A stretch of DNA of 64,000 nucleotides from Streptomyces sp. SAI-135 (GCF_029893805.1 NZ_JARXYP010000002.1:4092001-4156000), one strand, 5' to 3'. Shown: positions 17,303 to 26,592, counted from the first letter of the stretch. Numbers and translations: made by a program. The notes: a model not told the origin generated them from the sequence alone.

Positions 17303-17376
17303 CGGCTGCGGGCCGGTGGGGGCTTGTCGCGCCCACGCGGCGGAGCCGCATGTCGACACAGCCCCGCGCCCCTGGG
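17303..17376 (-). repeat. Dispersed Streptomyces repeat between convergent genes
   Basis: On the minus strand it starts CCCAGGGGCGCGGGG and ends GCCCCCACCGGCCCGCAGCC, with an inner palindromic segment GCGGCTCCGCCGC. It fills the gap between two convergent stop codons and probably acts as a bidirectional terminator. It is related to the copies at 13603 and 37108. Confidence 0.75.
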
Positions 17377-18204
17377 TCAGCGAAGCTGATCGACGTATTC
17401 GTCTGTGCCCGGAACAGTCGGTATGAAAGGCGCCAGCAGCTCGCGGCGGCCCGACGCCGGCTCCTCCAGGTCCATGAAATGTGAGCCCCAGCACTCCCGC
17501 GGATCGTTCTCCAGGAACCACAGGAGCGTGAGCCGGGTGTCCACGCCCTCCACCTGCTTCACGTACGTCATGCGGTCGCCCGGGAGGGGCGTCGGGCGGA
17601 ACACCGTCACCATCGCCGCCGGGGAGCCCGCCAGGCGTTTCGGGAGGTGGCGGGAGACCAGCCACTCCAGCAACTCCGCACGCTGCTCGGGGGATTCCGC
17701 GTCGATGACCTCAAGGACCAGCCCCGCGTACGGGTGGTCCAGGGCGTGGAAGTCCCGTGGGCCCGCCGCTCCGTCGCGGTAGACCGTGGCCTCGTGGTCC
17801 TGGAACGCGGTGAAGACGTGGGTGCGGTCGCGGTAGACGCGGGCGTCGCGGTTGAGGCGTTTGTTGATGGCCACCGTCCACTTCATGTGGTCGTCGTAGC
17901 GGCCCTCGGTGACCCAGTACACGGAGAGGTAGCAGCCCGTCGTCACCGGCTGGGCCACCGCCGACTTCTCCGGGACGCGCAGGAGTTGCAGGTCCCGGGT
18001 GGCAACCCAGCGGCGGCCCGCGAACATCCAGGGCATGGCCATCGCGCCGGCGTAGTAGTGGTCGTCCTCGTACCAGCGGTTGTAGGCGTACTCGTGGCCG
18101 GGATGCGGTTCGACCATGGTGATCAGGGCGTGGCCGGGGCGGACTCCGTAGGGTCCGGTGGCGGCCAGTTCGGCGTACGTCTCGCTGCGGGTCTCTTCCG
18201 ACAT
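17377..18204 (-). CDS. Conserved hypothetical protein, ferredoxin-like/EthD-type fold suspected
   Basis: 275 residues (MSEETRSETYAELAATGPYG to DEYVDQLR). The first half has H-A-L-I-TMVEPHPGHEYAYNRWYEDDHYY and a second similar motif further on (MVTVFRPTPLPGD, TRLTLLWFLENDPRECWGSHF). This is compatible with a tandem dimeric alpha-beta barrel, but I do not recognise a named family. It is divergent from an SDR gene and shares with it the CTGACG palindrome 18238-18252, so it belongs to the predicted catabolic regulon. Soluble, no signal peptide. Confidence 0.75.
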   Translation of the reverse strand: MSEETRSETYAELAATGPYGVRPGHALITMVEPHPGHEYAYNRWYEDDHYYAGAMAMPWMFAGRRWVATRDLQLLRVPEKSAVAQPVTTGCYLSVYWVTEGRYDDHMKWTVAINKRLNRDARVYRDRTHVFTAFQDHEATVYRDGAAGPRDFHALDHPYAGLVLEVIDAESPEQRAELLEWLVSRHLPKRLAGSPAAMVTVFRPTPLPGDRMTYVKQVEGVDTRLTLLWFLENDPRECWGSHFMDLEEPASGRRELLAPFIPTVPGTDEYVDQLR

Positions 18205-18237
18205 GGGACCTTCCCTCCTCCAGCGCTCGCCCATACT

Positions 18238-18252
18238 CTGACGCTCCGTCAG
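18238..18252. promoter_or_regulatory. CTGACG palindromic operator, site 1
   Basis: CTGACGCTCCGTCAG is identical to site 2 at 38310. It lies 34 bp from the start of the hypothetical gene and 50 bp from the SDR start, in their shared promoter region. Confidence 0.8.
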
Positions 18253-18301
18253 ATATTGCGCCAGACCCAGGGACCAGTCAGGAATCAGGGAGGCCGCCGG
18301 T

Positions 18302-19090
18302 ATGTCAGTTCTCTCCGGGAAGACCGTCGTGGTGTCGGGAGTCGGCGCCGGGCTCGGCCACCAGGTCGCCGCGGCCGTCGTACGGGACGGCGGCAACGCC
18401 GTGCTGGGGGCGCGGACCGAGGCGAACCTCGCGAAGAGCGCCGCCGAGATCGACCCGGACGGGGCGCACACCGCGTACCGGTCGACGGACATCACCGACG
18501 AGAGGCAGTGCGAGGCGCTCGCGGAGCTGGCGATGGAGCGGTTCGGGCGGCTGGATGCCATGGTGCAGGTGGCCGCGTGGGACAGCTGCTTCGGCGGGCT
18601 CGAGGACGCGGACTTCGCGACCTGGCAGTCGGTCATCGACGTGAACCTGCTGGGTTCGCTGCGGATGACCCGGGCCTGCCTGCCGGGACTGCGCGCAGGG
18701 GGCGGCGGGTCCGTCGTGTTCGTCGGGACGCAGTCGGCCGTGGCCGCCCCCTCGCAGGTGCGGCAGGCCGCGTACGCCGCCTCCAAGGGGGCGCTGACCA
18801 GTGCGATGTACTCGCTGGCCCGGGAGCTCGGCCCGTACCGGATCCGGGTCAACACCGTGCTGCCGGGCTGGATGTGGGGGCCGCCGGTGCAGGCGTACGT
18901 GCAGTTCACGGCACACACCGAGAAGGTGCCGGAGGCGGAGGTGCTGAAGCGGCTGACCGACCGGATGGCGCTGCCCGAGCTCGCGACCGACGGGGACGTG
19001 GCGGACGCGGCGGTGTTCCTGGCCTCGGACCGGGCGCGGGCGATCACCGGTCAGTCGTTGCTGGTCAACGCCGGGGAGCTGATGCGATAA
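18302..19090 (+). CDS. SDR-family oxidoreductase
   Basis: 262 residues, classical short-chain dehydrogenase: cofactor loop SGVGAGLGHQ (about 12-21), VAAWD in place of the usual NNAG, VIDVNLLGSLRMTRAC, catalytic Ser in FVGTQSAVA, and YAASKGAL with the Tyr/Lys pair. It oxidises or reduces a hydroxyl/keto group using NAD(P). The operator just upstream ties it to the catabolic regulon. VAAWD instead of NNAG is an unusual substitution. Confidence 0.9.
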   Translation: MSVLSGKTVVVSGVGAGLGHQVAAAVVRDGGNAVLGARTEANLAKSAAEIDPDGAHTAYRSTDITDERQCEALAELAMERFGRLDAMVQVAAWDSCFGGLEDADFATWQSVIDVNLLGSLRMTRACLPGLRAGGGGSVVFVGTQSAVAAPSQVRQAAYAASKGALTSAMYSLARELGPYRIRVNTVLPGWMWGPPVQAYVQFTAHTEKVPEAEVLKRLTDRMALPELATDGDVADAAVFLASDRARAITGQSLLVNAGELMR

Positions 19091-19106
19091 GTTCATGTAG
19101 GTGAAC
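19091..19106. promoter_or_regulatory. Short inverted repeat upstream of the symporter
   Basis: GTTCA (19091-19095) and TGAAC (19102-19106) are complementary arms directly after the SDR stop and 111 bp before the symporter start. It could be an operator; no regulator is assigned. Confidence 0.35.
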
Positions 19107-19216
19107 GCAGGCCATCATCTCGAATATTTTTACCTCCCTTTGACCCTACACCAGCTTGTCGTGTCCACGCGGTGGCGCCCACGATGAGCGCCGGGCTGAT
19201 CCCTGGGAGGGCGCAT

Positions 19217-20803
19217 ATGAACGGTCTCGACTGGGCCGTGCTCATCGGCTATTTCGGTGTGATGGTCGCGATCGGCGTCTGGTCGCACAAACGCGTGGAC
19301 GACGTCAGCGACTTCTTCACCGCGGGCGGCAAAATGCCGTGGTGGCTGTCGGGCATCTCGCACCACATGTCGGGCTACAGCGCGGTGATGTTCACCGGGT
19401 ACGCGGGCATCGCCTACACCTACGGCGTCACCTCGTTCGTCACCTGGTCCTTCCCCATCGCCCTCGGCATCGCCGTCGGATCGAAGCTGTTCGCGCCGCG
19501 CATCAACCGGCTGCGGTCACGGCTCCATGTGGCTTCCCCGCTCGAATACCTCAAGAACCGCTACGACCTGAAGACCCAGCAGGCGCTGGCCTGGTCCGGA
19601 ATGCTGCTGAAGATCGTGGACGTGGGCGCCAAGTGGGCGGCGATCGCCACCCTGTTGTCGGTGTTCACCGGGATCTCCCTCAACCAGGGCATCCTGATCA
19701 CCGGCGGCATCACCGCCATCTACTGCACGATCGGCGGGCTGTGGGCCGACGCGCTCACCGAGCTCGGCCAGTTCGTCATCCAGCTCCTCGCCGGTATCGC
19801 GATGTTCGTCGCCGTCGTCCTCAAGCTCGACGACAAGGGCATCGGATTCTTCGGCGCCTGGGACGAGCCGGAGCTCCAGGGCCACGGAGAGCCGCTGGTC
19901 GGACCGTACGGCACCGTCTTCCTGCTCGCCTTCCTCTTCATCAAGCTGTTCGAGTACAACGGCGGCATGCTCAACCAGGCCCAGCGCTACATGGCCACGG
20001 CCAACGCCCACCAGGCGGAGCGCTCGGCACGGCTGTCGGCGATCCTGTGGCTGGTGTGGCCGGTCGTCCTGTTCTTCCCCATGTGGATGTCCCCGCTCCT
20101 GGTCCAGTCGCAGAAGCCGGACGGCTCCGACTCCTACGGCCTGATGACCGAACAGCTCCTGCCGCACGGCCTGTTGGGCCTGGTGATCGTCGGGTTCTTC
20201 TCGCACACCATGGCCATGTGCTCCTCCGACGCCAACGCCATCGCGGCCGTCTTCACCCGGGACTGCGCACCGGTGGTGTGGCGCAGGGCGCGCTCCTGGA
20301 GCCAGGGGCAGGGGCTCAGGGTCGCCCGCATCACGACGGTCGTCTTCCTCGGTCTGTCGATGGCGGCGGCGACCCAGGTCAACTCCCCCACCTTCAAGGA
20401 CATCATCACGGTGGTGATCAAGTGGGTGGCCGGTCTGATGGGCCCGATGGCCATCCCGATGATGCTCGGCCTGCTGCGCCCGTTCCGCCGCTCCGGCCCC
20501 ACGGCCGCGCTCACCAGCTGGTCGATGGGCCTGCTCGCCTTCTGGCTGGTCAACTACCCGATCAGCTGGAACGTCGAGGGCGGGGTCCCGCTCCAGTACC
20601 AGGTGTCGATCCCGCTGGCCGTCTCCCTGGTCCTCTACGTCCTCATCGGGTTCGTCAAGCCCGAGGACACCCCGGAGCGCCTCGCGATCATCGAGAAGAT
20701 CAACACGGACGGGGACGGTGACGGGGCGGCGGCCGCCGCGATCCCGACTCCGGCGGGCGGCGTGGAGGACGTGATCGGCACGGGGGTGAAGGACCGGCCG
20801 TAG
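19217..20803 (+). CDS. Sodium:solute symporter (SSS family)
   Basis: 528 residues, about 13-14 helices. The ATG at 19217 has GGGAGG six bases upstream and gives MNGLDWAVLIGYFGVMVAIG. SSS features: SDFFTAGGKMPWWLSGISHHMSGYSAVMFTGYAG near the first helices, GGLWADALTELGQFVIQL in helix 5, LFEYNGGMLNQAQRYMATANAHQAERSARL, and MAMCSSDANAIAAVFTRD. It imports a solute with Na+. The SGLT-like sugar branch is most similar, but the substrate is not determinable. It converges on the next gene with a 9-bp gap. Confidence 0.9.
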   Translation: MNGLDWAVLIGYFGVMVAIGVWSHKRVDDVSDFFTAGGKMPWWLSGISHHMSGYSAVMFTGYAGIAYTYGVTSFVTWSFPIALGIAVGSKLFAPRINRLRSRLHVASPLEYLKNRYDLKTQQALAWSGMLLKIVDVGAKWAAIATLLSVFTGISLNQGILITGGITAIYCTIGGLWADALTELGQFVIQLLAGIAMFVAVVLKLDDKGIGFFGAWDEPELQGHGEPLVGPYGTVFLLAFLFIKLFEYNGGMLNQAQRYMATANAHQAERSARLSAILWLVWPVVLFFPMWMSPLLVQSQKPDGSDSYGLMTEQLLPHGLLGLVIVGFFSHTMAMCSSDANAIAAVFTRDCAPVVWRRARSWSQGQGLRVARITTVVFLGLSMAAATQVNSPTFKDIITVVIKWVAGLMGPMAIPMMLGLLRPFRRSGPTAALTSWSMGLLAFWLVNYPISWNVEGGVPLQYQVSIPLAVSLVLYVLIGFVKPEDTPERLAIIEKINTDGDGDGAAAAAIPTPAGGVEDVIGTGVKDRP

Positions 20804-20812
20804 CCGCAGGGC

Positions 20813-21931
20813 TCAGGCCCTCGGATAGCGGACCAGCCACCCCGGGGACGCTCCCGCGGGCCCGTGCAGCGCGGGGCCCTGGGTCATCTCCATCGCGAAG
20901 TCGTCGGCGAGTTCCAGCAGGGTGGGACGGCCCTCCAGCTCGGCCAGCCAGGCCGGCGGGAGGGCCGTCTCGCCGTGCAGGGCACCCAGCAGGCCGCCGG
21001 TGAGGGCGCCGGCCGCGGCGGAGGGGCCGTCGTGGTTCACGGCGAGGCACAGACCGTGCCGTACGTCCTCCCCCACCAGCGCGCAGTACACGGCGGCGGA
21101 CAGCAGACCGTCCGCCGAACCGTCGGCCGCGAGTTCCTCGACCCGCGCCGGGGTGGGCATGCCCTGCCGTACGGCACCCAGCGCGTGCTGGAGCGCGTCC
21201 GACACCGGCTCGTGCCCGGGCCGCGCGGCCAGCAGCGCGAGCGCCCGCTGCACGGCCCCGTCCAGACTGTCGCCGAGGGCCAGCGCGTGCACGATCACGG
21301 CGTACGCGCCCGCCGACAGATAGGCGACGGGGTGCCCGTGGGTCTGCGCGGCACACTCCACGGCCAGCTGTACGACGAGCTGCGGCTCCCATCCGACGAG
21401 CAGCCCGAAGGGCGCGGACCGGGCCGTGGCCTCCGGCCCGAGTTCGTTCGGGTTCTTGGGCGACTCCAGTGTCCCCATGGTGTCGTCGCCGAGGCCGATG
21501 AGCAGGGACCGGGTCGGGTCGCGGCGGGCGTACAGCCACTCCTCCCGGGCCAGCCAGCCGTCGTCCTTGCGTCGCTCGTCGGGCCCCCAGTCCCGCTGGG
21601 TGGCGAACCAGCGCAGATACGCCCGGTGCAGGTCGGTGGGCGGGTGCCAGGCGCCGGTGTCCCGGCGCACCTGGGCCCGTATGAGCCCGTCCACGGTGAA
21701 GAGGCTGAGCTGGGTGAGGTGGGTGACGGCGCCGCGTCGGCCGTACCCGGGGGCGAGGTCCACGAGGCCCTCGGCGCCGTACGTCTCCCTGATCTCGTCC
21801 AGCCCGAGCCCGTCGACCGGTGCGCCCAGCGCGTCACCGACGGCCACCCCGAGAAGCGTCCCGCGCACCCGGCTCCGGAAGTCCTGCTGCTCGGCACGCC
21901 CCCAGACGACGGCCCCGGCTGTCGCACCCAC
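20813..21931 (-). CDS. ADP-ribosylglycohydrolase-fold protein lacking metal ligands
   Basis: 372 residues from a GTG at 21931 (GGGAGG five bases upstream; a TTG at 21934 is adjacent). The fold is clear: RGTLLGVAVGDALGAPVDGL at the N-terminus and VNHDGPSAAAGALTGGLLGALHG near residue 305. Active family members have T-D-D-T in the first motif and G-D-S-D-S/T in the second to hold two Mg2+ ions. Here they read VTHLTQLSLFTVDG and DGPSAAAG, so most ligands are gone. It probably cannot remove ADP-ribose and may act as a binding or regulatory protein. Cytoplasmic. Confidence 0.85.
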   Translation of the reverse strand: MGATAGAVVWGRAEQQDFRSRVRGTLLGVAVGDALGAPVDGLGLDEIRETYGAEGLVDLAPGYGRRGAVTHLTQLSLFTVDGLIRAQVRRDTGAWHPPTDLHRAYLRWFATQRDWGPDERRKDDGWLAREEWLYARRDPTRSLLIGLGDDTMGTLESPKNPNELGPEATARSAPFGLLVGWEPQLVVQLAVECAAQTHGHPVAYLSAGAYAVIVHALALGDSLDGAVQRALALLAARPGHEPVSDALQHALGAVRQGMPTPARVEELAADGSADGLLSAAVYCALVGEDVRHGLCLAVNHDGPSAAAGALTGGLLGALHGETALPPAWLAELEGRPTLLELADDFAMEMTQGPALHGPAGASPGWLVRYPRA

Positions 21932-22051
21932 CAAGACCTCCCGTGGCGACCGTCCGTATGTACGACGCTCAGCACTGTAATCGACGGGGGGTGCGGGGTT
22001 CAGGGGGCGTGTGGGTATGCGCCACTTCCACGGCCCGGTCTGCCCCCTCGG

Positions 22052-25000
22052 TCAGCTCCCCGCGGACCACCGCTCCTGGAGCGCGTCCCTCGCCTCGGTC
22101 ACCGCTGTCAGGCACGTGGTGAGGCGCGAGGACCGGTCGGCACCCGGGGCGGCCAGGAGCTCGGCGAGGATGAGGGCCAGGGTGGCCAGGTCGTCCCATT
22201 CCGGGGCGAGGGCGAGGAGTTCGGACAGCCCACGGTCCGCTCGCGGGTCGTCGGCCAGCGCGCAGCCCAGGAAGCAGTGGGCCTGGGCGCGCATCACGGG
22301 CTCCATGTCTGTGTCCTGCTCGACCAGCCTCGCGAGGTCCTGCCAGAGGGGTTCGGCAGCCTCGGGGCCCTCGGCGCAGTGGACCGTCAGGGCGAGTTGG
22401 AACGTGCCGACGACCGGCGACCGCTCCCGCAGGCGCTCGGCGAGAGCGCGGGCCTGCGCCCAGCGGCCGTGGTGGCGGTGGACTTCCACCCCTGTGTCGT
22501 CCAGCTCCGGAAGGGGGGAGGCCGCCAGCCGCTCCTCCGCCTCCTCCCAGCGCTCGCTGAGCAGCAGCAGTCCGATCGCCGTCTCCCCCTCGTCCGTCAT
22601 CTCGGGATCAAGCGCCACACAGCGGTCGAGGTCGGCCAGGGCCTGCTCGGTGCGGCCGATCGCCAGGCACACCCGGCCCCGCCGCCCGTAGGCCCAGGCG
22701 TACTCCGGGTCGGACGCCAGGGCGCGGTCCAGGTGCTCCAGGGCCTGTCCGTAGGACTTGCGGGCGTAGTGGATCGCGCCGAGGCCCGCCAGGGAGACCG
22801 CGTGGGCCGGGTCCTGCGCGAGGACGGCGTGGAAGAGGGGCAGCGCCTCGTCGTACCGGCCCTCGAAACGGTACGCCGAGGCGAGTTCGGCCTGGATCCA
22901 GTAGGTTTCCGGTTCCGCCGCGACAGCCCGCCGCAAGTCCTCGAACACCCCCTCCCGGTCGCCCAGCCCGCGCTTCACCCGGGATCTCATCACCAGCGCC
23001 CAGGCGTAGTCGGGGATGAGCGCCAGCGCCCGGTCCAGGTCGGCCGACGCCTCCTGCCAGCGGCCGAGTTCGCCCAACACCTGCCCGCGGCTCGCCAGCG
23101 CCGACGCATATCCCGGCTCCAGCTCGACCGCGCGCGCCAGCTCCACCACGGCCTCCTCGTAGCGCCCCTCGATCCGGTACGCGTCCCCCCGTTCCGAGGC
23201 GACCCAGGCCCGGTCGGGGGCGAGCTCGGCTGCCCGGTCGAGGTCGGCGAACGCCTTGTCCAGGTCGCCGCGCGTGCGGTGCAGCCGGGCCCTGCGCACC
23301 AGCGCCCACAGGTACTCCGGGTCGATGCTCAGCGCCCGGTCGAAGTCGGCGAGCGACTCGTCGAGCCGGCCCAGTGCGTGCCGGCACGCCGCCCGCCCGG
23401 CCAGGGCGATGTCGTCGGTGGGGTCGAGGGCGAGGGCGCGGGTGTAGTCGGCGTCCGCTTCCTCGAAGCGGGACGCCAGGCGGTAGGTCTCGGCCCGCTC
23501 GGTGATGATCCAGGCCGCGTCGGGAGCGAGTTCGACGGCTCGGTCGAGGGCGGCCAGGGCCGCCGGGTAGTCGTCCTGCAACTGGTGGGTGAGGCCCCGG
23601 CCGTAGTGGGCGAGGGGCTGCTGCGGGTCCAGCTCGACGGCGCGGTCGTACTCCTGGAGGGCCTGCGCGTACTCCTGGTGCCTGCGCAGTTCCCTGCCGC
23701 GCAGGGCGTGCGCCTCCGCCCGGCCGGGCGGGTCGAGGCCGGGGCGGGTCAGCAGCAGGTCCAGCGCCGCGCTCACCCCGTTCTCCTCGTCGGCGAGTGC
23801 CGCGCCCAGCGACCGTCCCCACTCGCGCAGTACGGCGTGGTCCGCGGCGTCCCCCGCCTCCTCCAGCATCCGGGCCCAGCGGCGGGCGACGACCTCGTCC
23901 TCACGGCACGCGGTGACGAGGCCGCGCAGCGCCTCGGCGAGCGCCGCGGGCGGGCGGGCGCACAGCAGGTGGTACACCTCCTCCAGCCGCAGTTCCCACC
24001 ACTCCTCGTCCACCCACAACTCCTCGTGACGACGCCCGAATTCGCTGTCCTCGCGCCATTCGGCGTACGCCTGCGCGAGCCGCCGGTGCCGGCTCGTCCA
24101 GTCGGTGCGGGACCGGAGCCGCTCCAGGCGCAGCATCTGCGCGCGGACCAGATCGTGGTACTGGAGCCGCTCGCCGCGCTGTACGACGAAGGGAAGTGCC
24201 GTCAACCACGTGTACAGCGCGTCGAGTTCGTCATCGGGGGCGGGGACGAGCAGCCGGAAGACGTCGGCGTCCAGCTTCCTGGGCAGCGCGCAGGCCCGGG
24301 CGACCTTGCGGCGGGCCTCCGGCTCCGGCTTCAGGAACCGTTCCACCGCCGTCGCACTGGGGTCGATCACGTTGTCCGGGCCGTCGGGCCGCTTGGCCGC
24401 GAGGGTCGACACGAGAACGGGGAGGCCGCCCGTCAGGCGCAGCACCTCCTCGACGACCGGCTCCGCCACGACGCCCCGCGCGGCGAGCAGCCGGCGCGCC
24501 TCGGCCTCGGTGAACGGGGCCAGCGGCATTTCCGCCACCGCGTCCAGGCCGCCCCAGCGGGAGGCGTCCAGGGGGCGCTGTCCCGCGGTGACCGCCACGA
24601 CGGCGGCGGGCAGCCGGCCGTGCTCCCGGGGTTTGGTGAGGACGTCGTACAGCCACGGGTCGAGGAAGGGGCCGGTCCGCTCGTACGTGTCGAAGAACAG
24701 GACGATCCACGGTACGGCGGCGGCCGCGGACCGCAGTTCGCCGAGCAGCACCGGGGTGAGGACCCGCTCCGGGGTGAGGACCAGGTCGACGTCGTCGGGG
24801 TTGCGGAAGCGGGCGCCGAGGCCGGCCCGCAGCCTGTCGGCGCCCTGGGCGAGCCGGTCGGCGGGAAGGGCCCGGGTGACGAGTTGGGCGCCCGGCAGGG
24901 CCGCCTCCAGAGCGCCCAGACCGACGTCGACCGCCATCCTGCTGCCGGTCGAAGCGGTCTCCATGGCGGCGTCGGGCGCGAAGGCGGCGAGGGTGGCCGC

Positions 25001-25363
25001 CTCCGCCTCGCGCCGCCGCTCCCGCCAGGTCGCGAGGCGCCGCTCCAGGTCCTTCAACCGGCGCCCCTGGGCGGAGAGTTCACGGCACAGCGCCTCCATC
25101 GCCTCGGGCACGCTGCCCACGCTGTCGTCGACATGGGCGGTGAGCGCCCCGCGTTCCCTGGCGAGGTGGGCCAGCTCCTGGACGAGGGAGGTCTTTCCGA
25201 TGCCCGCGCTGCCGTGGACGTGGAACCGGAAGCGGTGCCGGGGGTCGCCGGACGGGATGTCGAAGTTGCCGAGGAACGCGGCCCGTTCGGCCTCGCGGCC
25301 CACGAATCCGGCCCGTGTGCGCCGCAGGATCAGCTCCTGCGCCGACGGCTCCGCCTGCGTCAT
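22052..25363 (-). CDS. STAND-type ATPase with tetratricopeptide array
   Basis: 1103 residues. Residues 20-60 form the nucleotide-binding start with Walker A GSAGIGKTSL (51-60); PWIVLFFDTYERTG is the likely Walker B. MPLAPFTEAEARRLLAARGV and a winged-helix-like region follow. From about residue 560 there are some ten TPR units, each close to YxxALxDxDRAxxLxPdyAWaxxxRG. STAND proteins switch on by ATP-driven oligomerisation when the sensor array binds a ligand; they include regulators and anti-phage sensors. There is no recognisable effector domain (nuclease, TIR, protease), which suggests a signalling role. Single-gene unit. Confidence 0.85.
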   Translation of the reverse strand: MTQAEPSAQELILRRTRAGFVGREAERAAFLGNFDIPSGDPRHRFRFHVHGSAGIGKTSLVQELAHLARERGALTAHVDDSVGSVPEAMEALCRELSAQGRRLKDLERRLATWRERRREAEAATLAAFAPDAAMETASTGSRMAVDVGLGALEAALPGAQLVTRALPADRLAQGADRLRAGLGARFRNPDDVDLVLTPERVLTPVLLGELRSAAAAVPWIVLFFDTYERTGPFLDPWLYDVLTKPREHGRLPAAVVAVTAGQRPLDASRWGGLDAVAEMPLAPFTEAEARRLLAARGVVAEPVVEEVLRLTGGLPVLVSTLAAKRPDGPDNVIDPSATAVERFLKPEPEARRKVARACALPRKLDADVFRLLVPAPDDELDALYTWLTALPFVVQRGERLQYHDLVRAQMLRLERLRSRTDWTSRHRRLAQAYAEWREDSEFGRRHEELWVDEEWWELRLEEVYHLLCARPPAALAEALRGLVTACREDEVVARRWARMLEEAGDAADHAVLREWGRSLGAALADEENGVSAALDLLLTRPGLDPPGRAEAHALRGRELRRHQEYAQALQEYDRAVELDPQQPLAHYGRGLTHQLQDDYPAALAALDRAVELAPDAAWIITERAETYRLASRFEEADADYTRALALDPTDDIALAGRAACRHALGRLDESLADFDRALSIDPEYLWALVRRARLHRTRGDLDKAFADLDRAAELAPDRAWVASERGDAYRIEGRYEEAVVELARAVELEPGYASALASRGQVLGELGRWQEASADLDRALALIPDYAWALVMRSRVKRGLGDREGVFEDLRRAVAAEPETYWIQAELASAYRFEGRYDEALPLFHAVLAQDPAHAVSLAGLGAIHYARKSYGQALEHLDRALASDPEYAWAYGRRGRVCLAIGRTEQALADLDRCVALDPEMTDEGETAIGLLLLSERWEEAEERLAASPLPELDDTGVEVHRHHGRWAQARALAERLRERSPVVGTFQLALTVHCAEGPEAAEPLWQDLARLVEQDTDMEPVMRAQAHCFLGCALADDPRADRGLSELLALAPEWDDLATLALILAELLAAPGADRSSRLTTCLTAVTEARDALQERWSAGS

Positions 25364-25452
25364 ACGTCCGTCCCCTCGTCGCGGCCCGTCCGCCTCTCAT
25401 TCTGGCGCAACCGCTCTGGATCACACCGCTCCGCCCGGGGAAGATGGCCCCC

Positions 25453-25959
25453 ATGGCATCGACACCCCCACGCACCACACGCAGCGCTCTCCACCTCTCC
25501 GCCACCCTGCTGACCGCGAGCGTCGCGCTGTACATAGCGCTCGTCGCGTTCGGGAACATCACCGATTTCGGGACGAACCAGGCGTTCGTGCAGCATGTTC
25601 TCGCGATGGACACGACGTTCAAGGACGACGATCTGATGTGGAGAGCCGTCACCAGCAAGGGACTTCAGAACACGGCGTACGTGGCGATCATCGTCTGGGA
25701 GACGCTCGCGGCGCTCGTGCTGATCTACGGCACCTGGCTGTGGGTGCGCCGGGACGACCAGGCCGCCCGGCGGTTCTCCACCTACGGCCTGCTCATGCTG
25801 ATGCTGCTGTTCGGCGCCGGGTTCATCGCGATCGGCGGTGAGTGGTTCTCCATGTGGCAGTCGGACACCTGGAACGGGCTGGACGCGGCGCTGCGGGTGT
25901 TCGTGTTCAGCGGGGTCGCCCTGCTGGTGGTGAACCTGCCCGACCGCAGCGCTAGTTGA
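25453..25959 (+). CDS. DUF2165 small membrane protein
   Basis: 168 residues with four hydrophobic helices (about 12-30, 78-98, 112-130, 145-162). The motif order NITDFGTNQAFVQHVLAMDTTF, W-RAVTSKGLQNTAYVAIIVWET and GGEWFSMWQSDTWNGL is diagnostic of DUF2165. Function unknown. The ATG at 25453 is favoured over 25444 because GGGGAAG (25437-25443) would abut the earlier one. The stop overlaps the convergent downstream gene by a few bases. Confidence 0.85.
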   Translation: MASTPPRTTRSALHLSATLLTASVALYIALVAFGNITDFGTNQAFVQHVLAMDTTFKDDDLMWRAVTSKGLQNTAYVAIIVWETLAALVLIYGTWLWVRRDDQAARRFSTYGLLMLMLLFGAGFIAIGGEWFSMWQSDTWNGLDAALRVFVFSGVALLVVNLPDRSAS

Positions 25960-26512
25960 CGACGACGACCTTCGTCCCCGTCTCGCCGAACGTCCACAGG
26001 GCCGAGCCGTCCGCCGTCCTCATGCGGATGCCGCCGGTCTGGGCGCCGTCGGCGGGCGGGGGCGAGGAGCCGTCCACCGCGTTGGAGAAGGCGACGTTCA
26101 CCCCGTCCACGGCGGTGAAGTACACGATGTGCTCGATCCGCACGCCGTCGGACCCGGTCGTCGGGTCCCCCCGGCGCAGCGAGACGGAGTAGGTGCCGGG
26201 GGCGGGGTCGACCGTCCCCGGCCAGACGGCGAAGGTCCGCCGGGCCGCCTCGCTCGCGTCGATGAGCCACACCCGCTTGTCGCCGAGCGAGTAGACGATC
26301 CTGCGGCCGGTGCCGGAGCCGTCCGGGACGGCGGTCGCGGACGGAGCCGGCTGCGCGGACGCGCTCGGGGACGCCGACGCACTGGGCCGGGCCGTCACGG
26401 CCACGCTCGGCTTCGTTCCCTTGTCGGCCTGTACGGCCAGGGCGACGACGGCGGCGATCGCCCCCACGGTCAGACCCGTCACCCAGACCTTCGGGGCTGG
26501 CACGACACGCAT
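25952..26512 (-). CDS. L,D-transpeptidase-like (YkuD fold) protein without catalytic cysteine
   Basis: 186 residues: one N-terminal membrane anchor (VWVTGLTVGAIAAVVALAV), a Ser/Ala/Pro linker (35-65), then an extracellular domain. RIVYSLGDKRVWLIDASEA, RTFAVWPGTVDPAPGTYSV, VYFTAVDGVNVAFSNAV and TGGIRMRTADGSALWTFGET, VVVV follow the order of YkuD L,D-transpeptidases. Those enzymes need a HG...SHGCIRM motif; here it reads QTGGIRMR, so both His and Cys are lost and 3-3 crosslinking is unlikely. It may bind peptidoglycan. Convergent with DUF2165. Confidence 0.7.
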   Translation of the reverse strand: MRVVPAPKVWVTGLTVGAIAAVVALAVQADKGTKPSVAVTARPSASASPSASAQPAPSATAVPDGSGTGRRIVYSLGDKRVWLIDASEAARRTFAVWPGTVDPAPGTYSVSLRRGDPTTGSDGVRIEHIVYFTAVDGVNVAFSNAVDGSSPPPADGAQTGGIRMRTADGSALWTFGETGTKVVVVN

Positions 26513-26592
26513 CTCCTCGGCTCAGGATCCCCGTCGAACGGGGGTCGGATCATCGTACCGGCCCCCGTCTCGGCACCCGTCCCGGCCGACGC

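Noticed and set aside
20864..25513. 1549-codon open frame on the plus strand
   Set aside because: It is a GC-bias shadow of the STAND-TPR and ADP-ribosylglycohydrolase genes on the minus strand, with no protein-family features.
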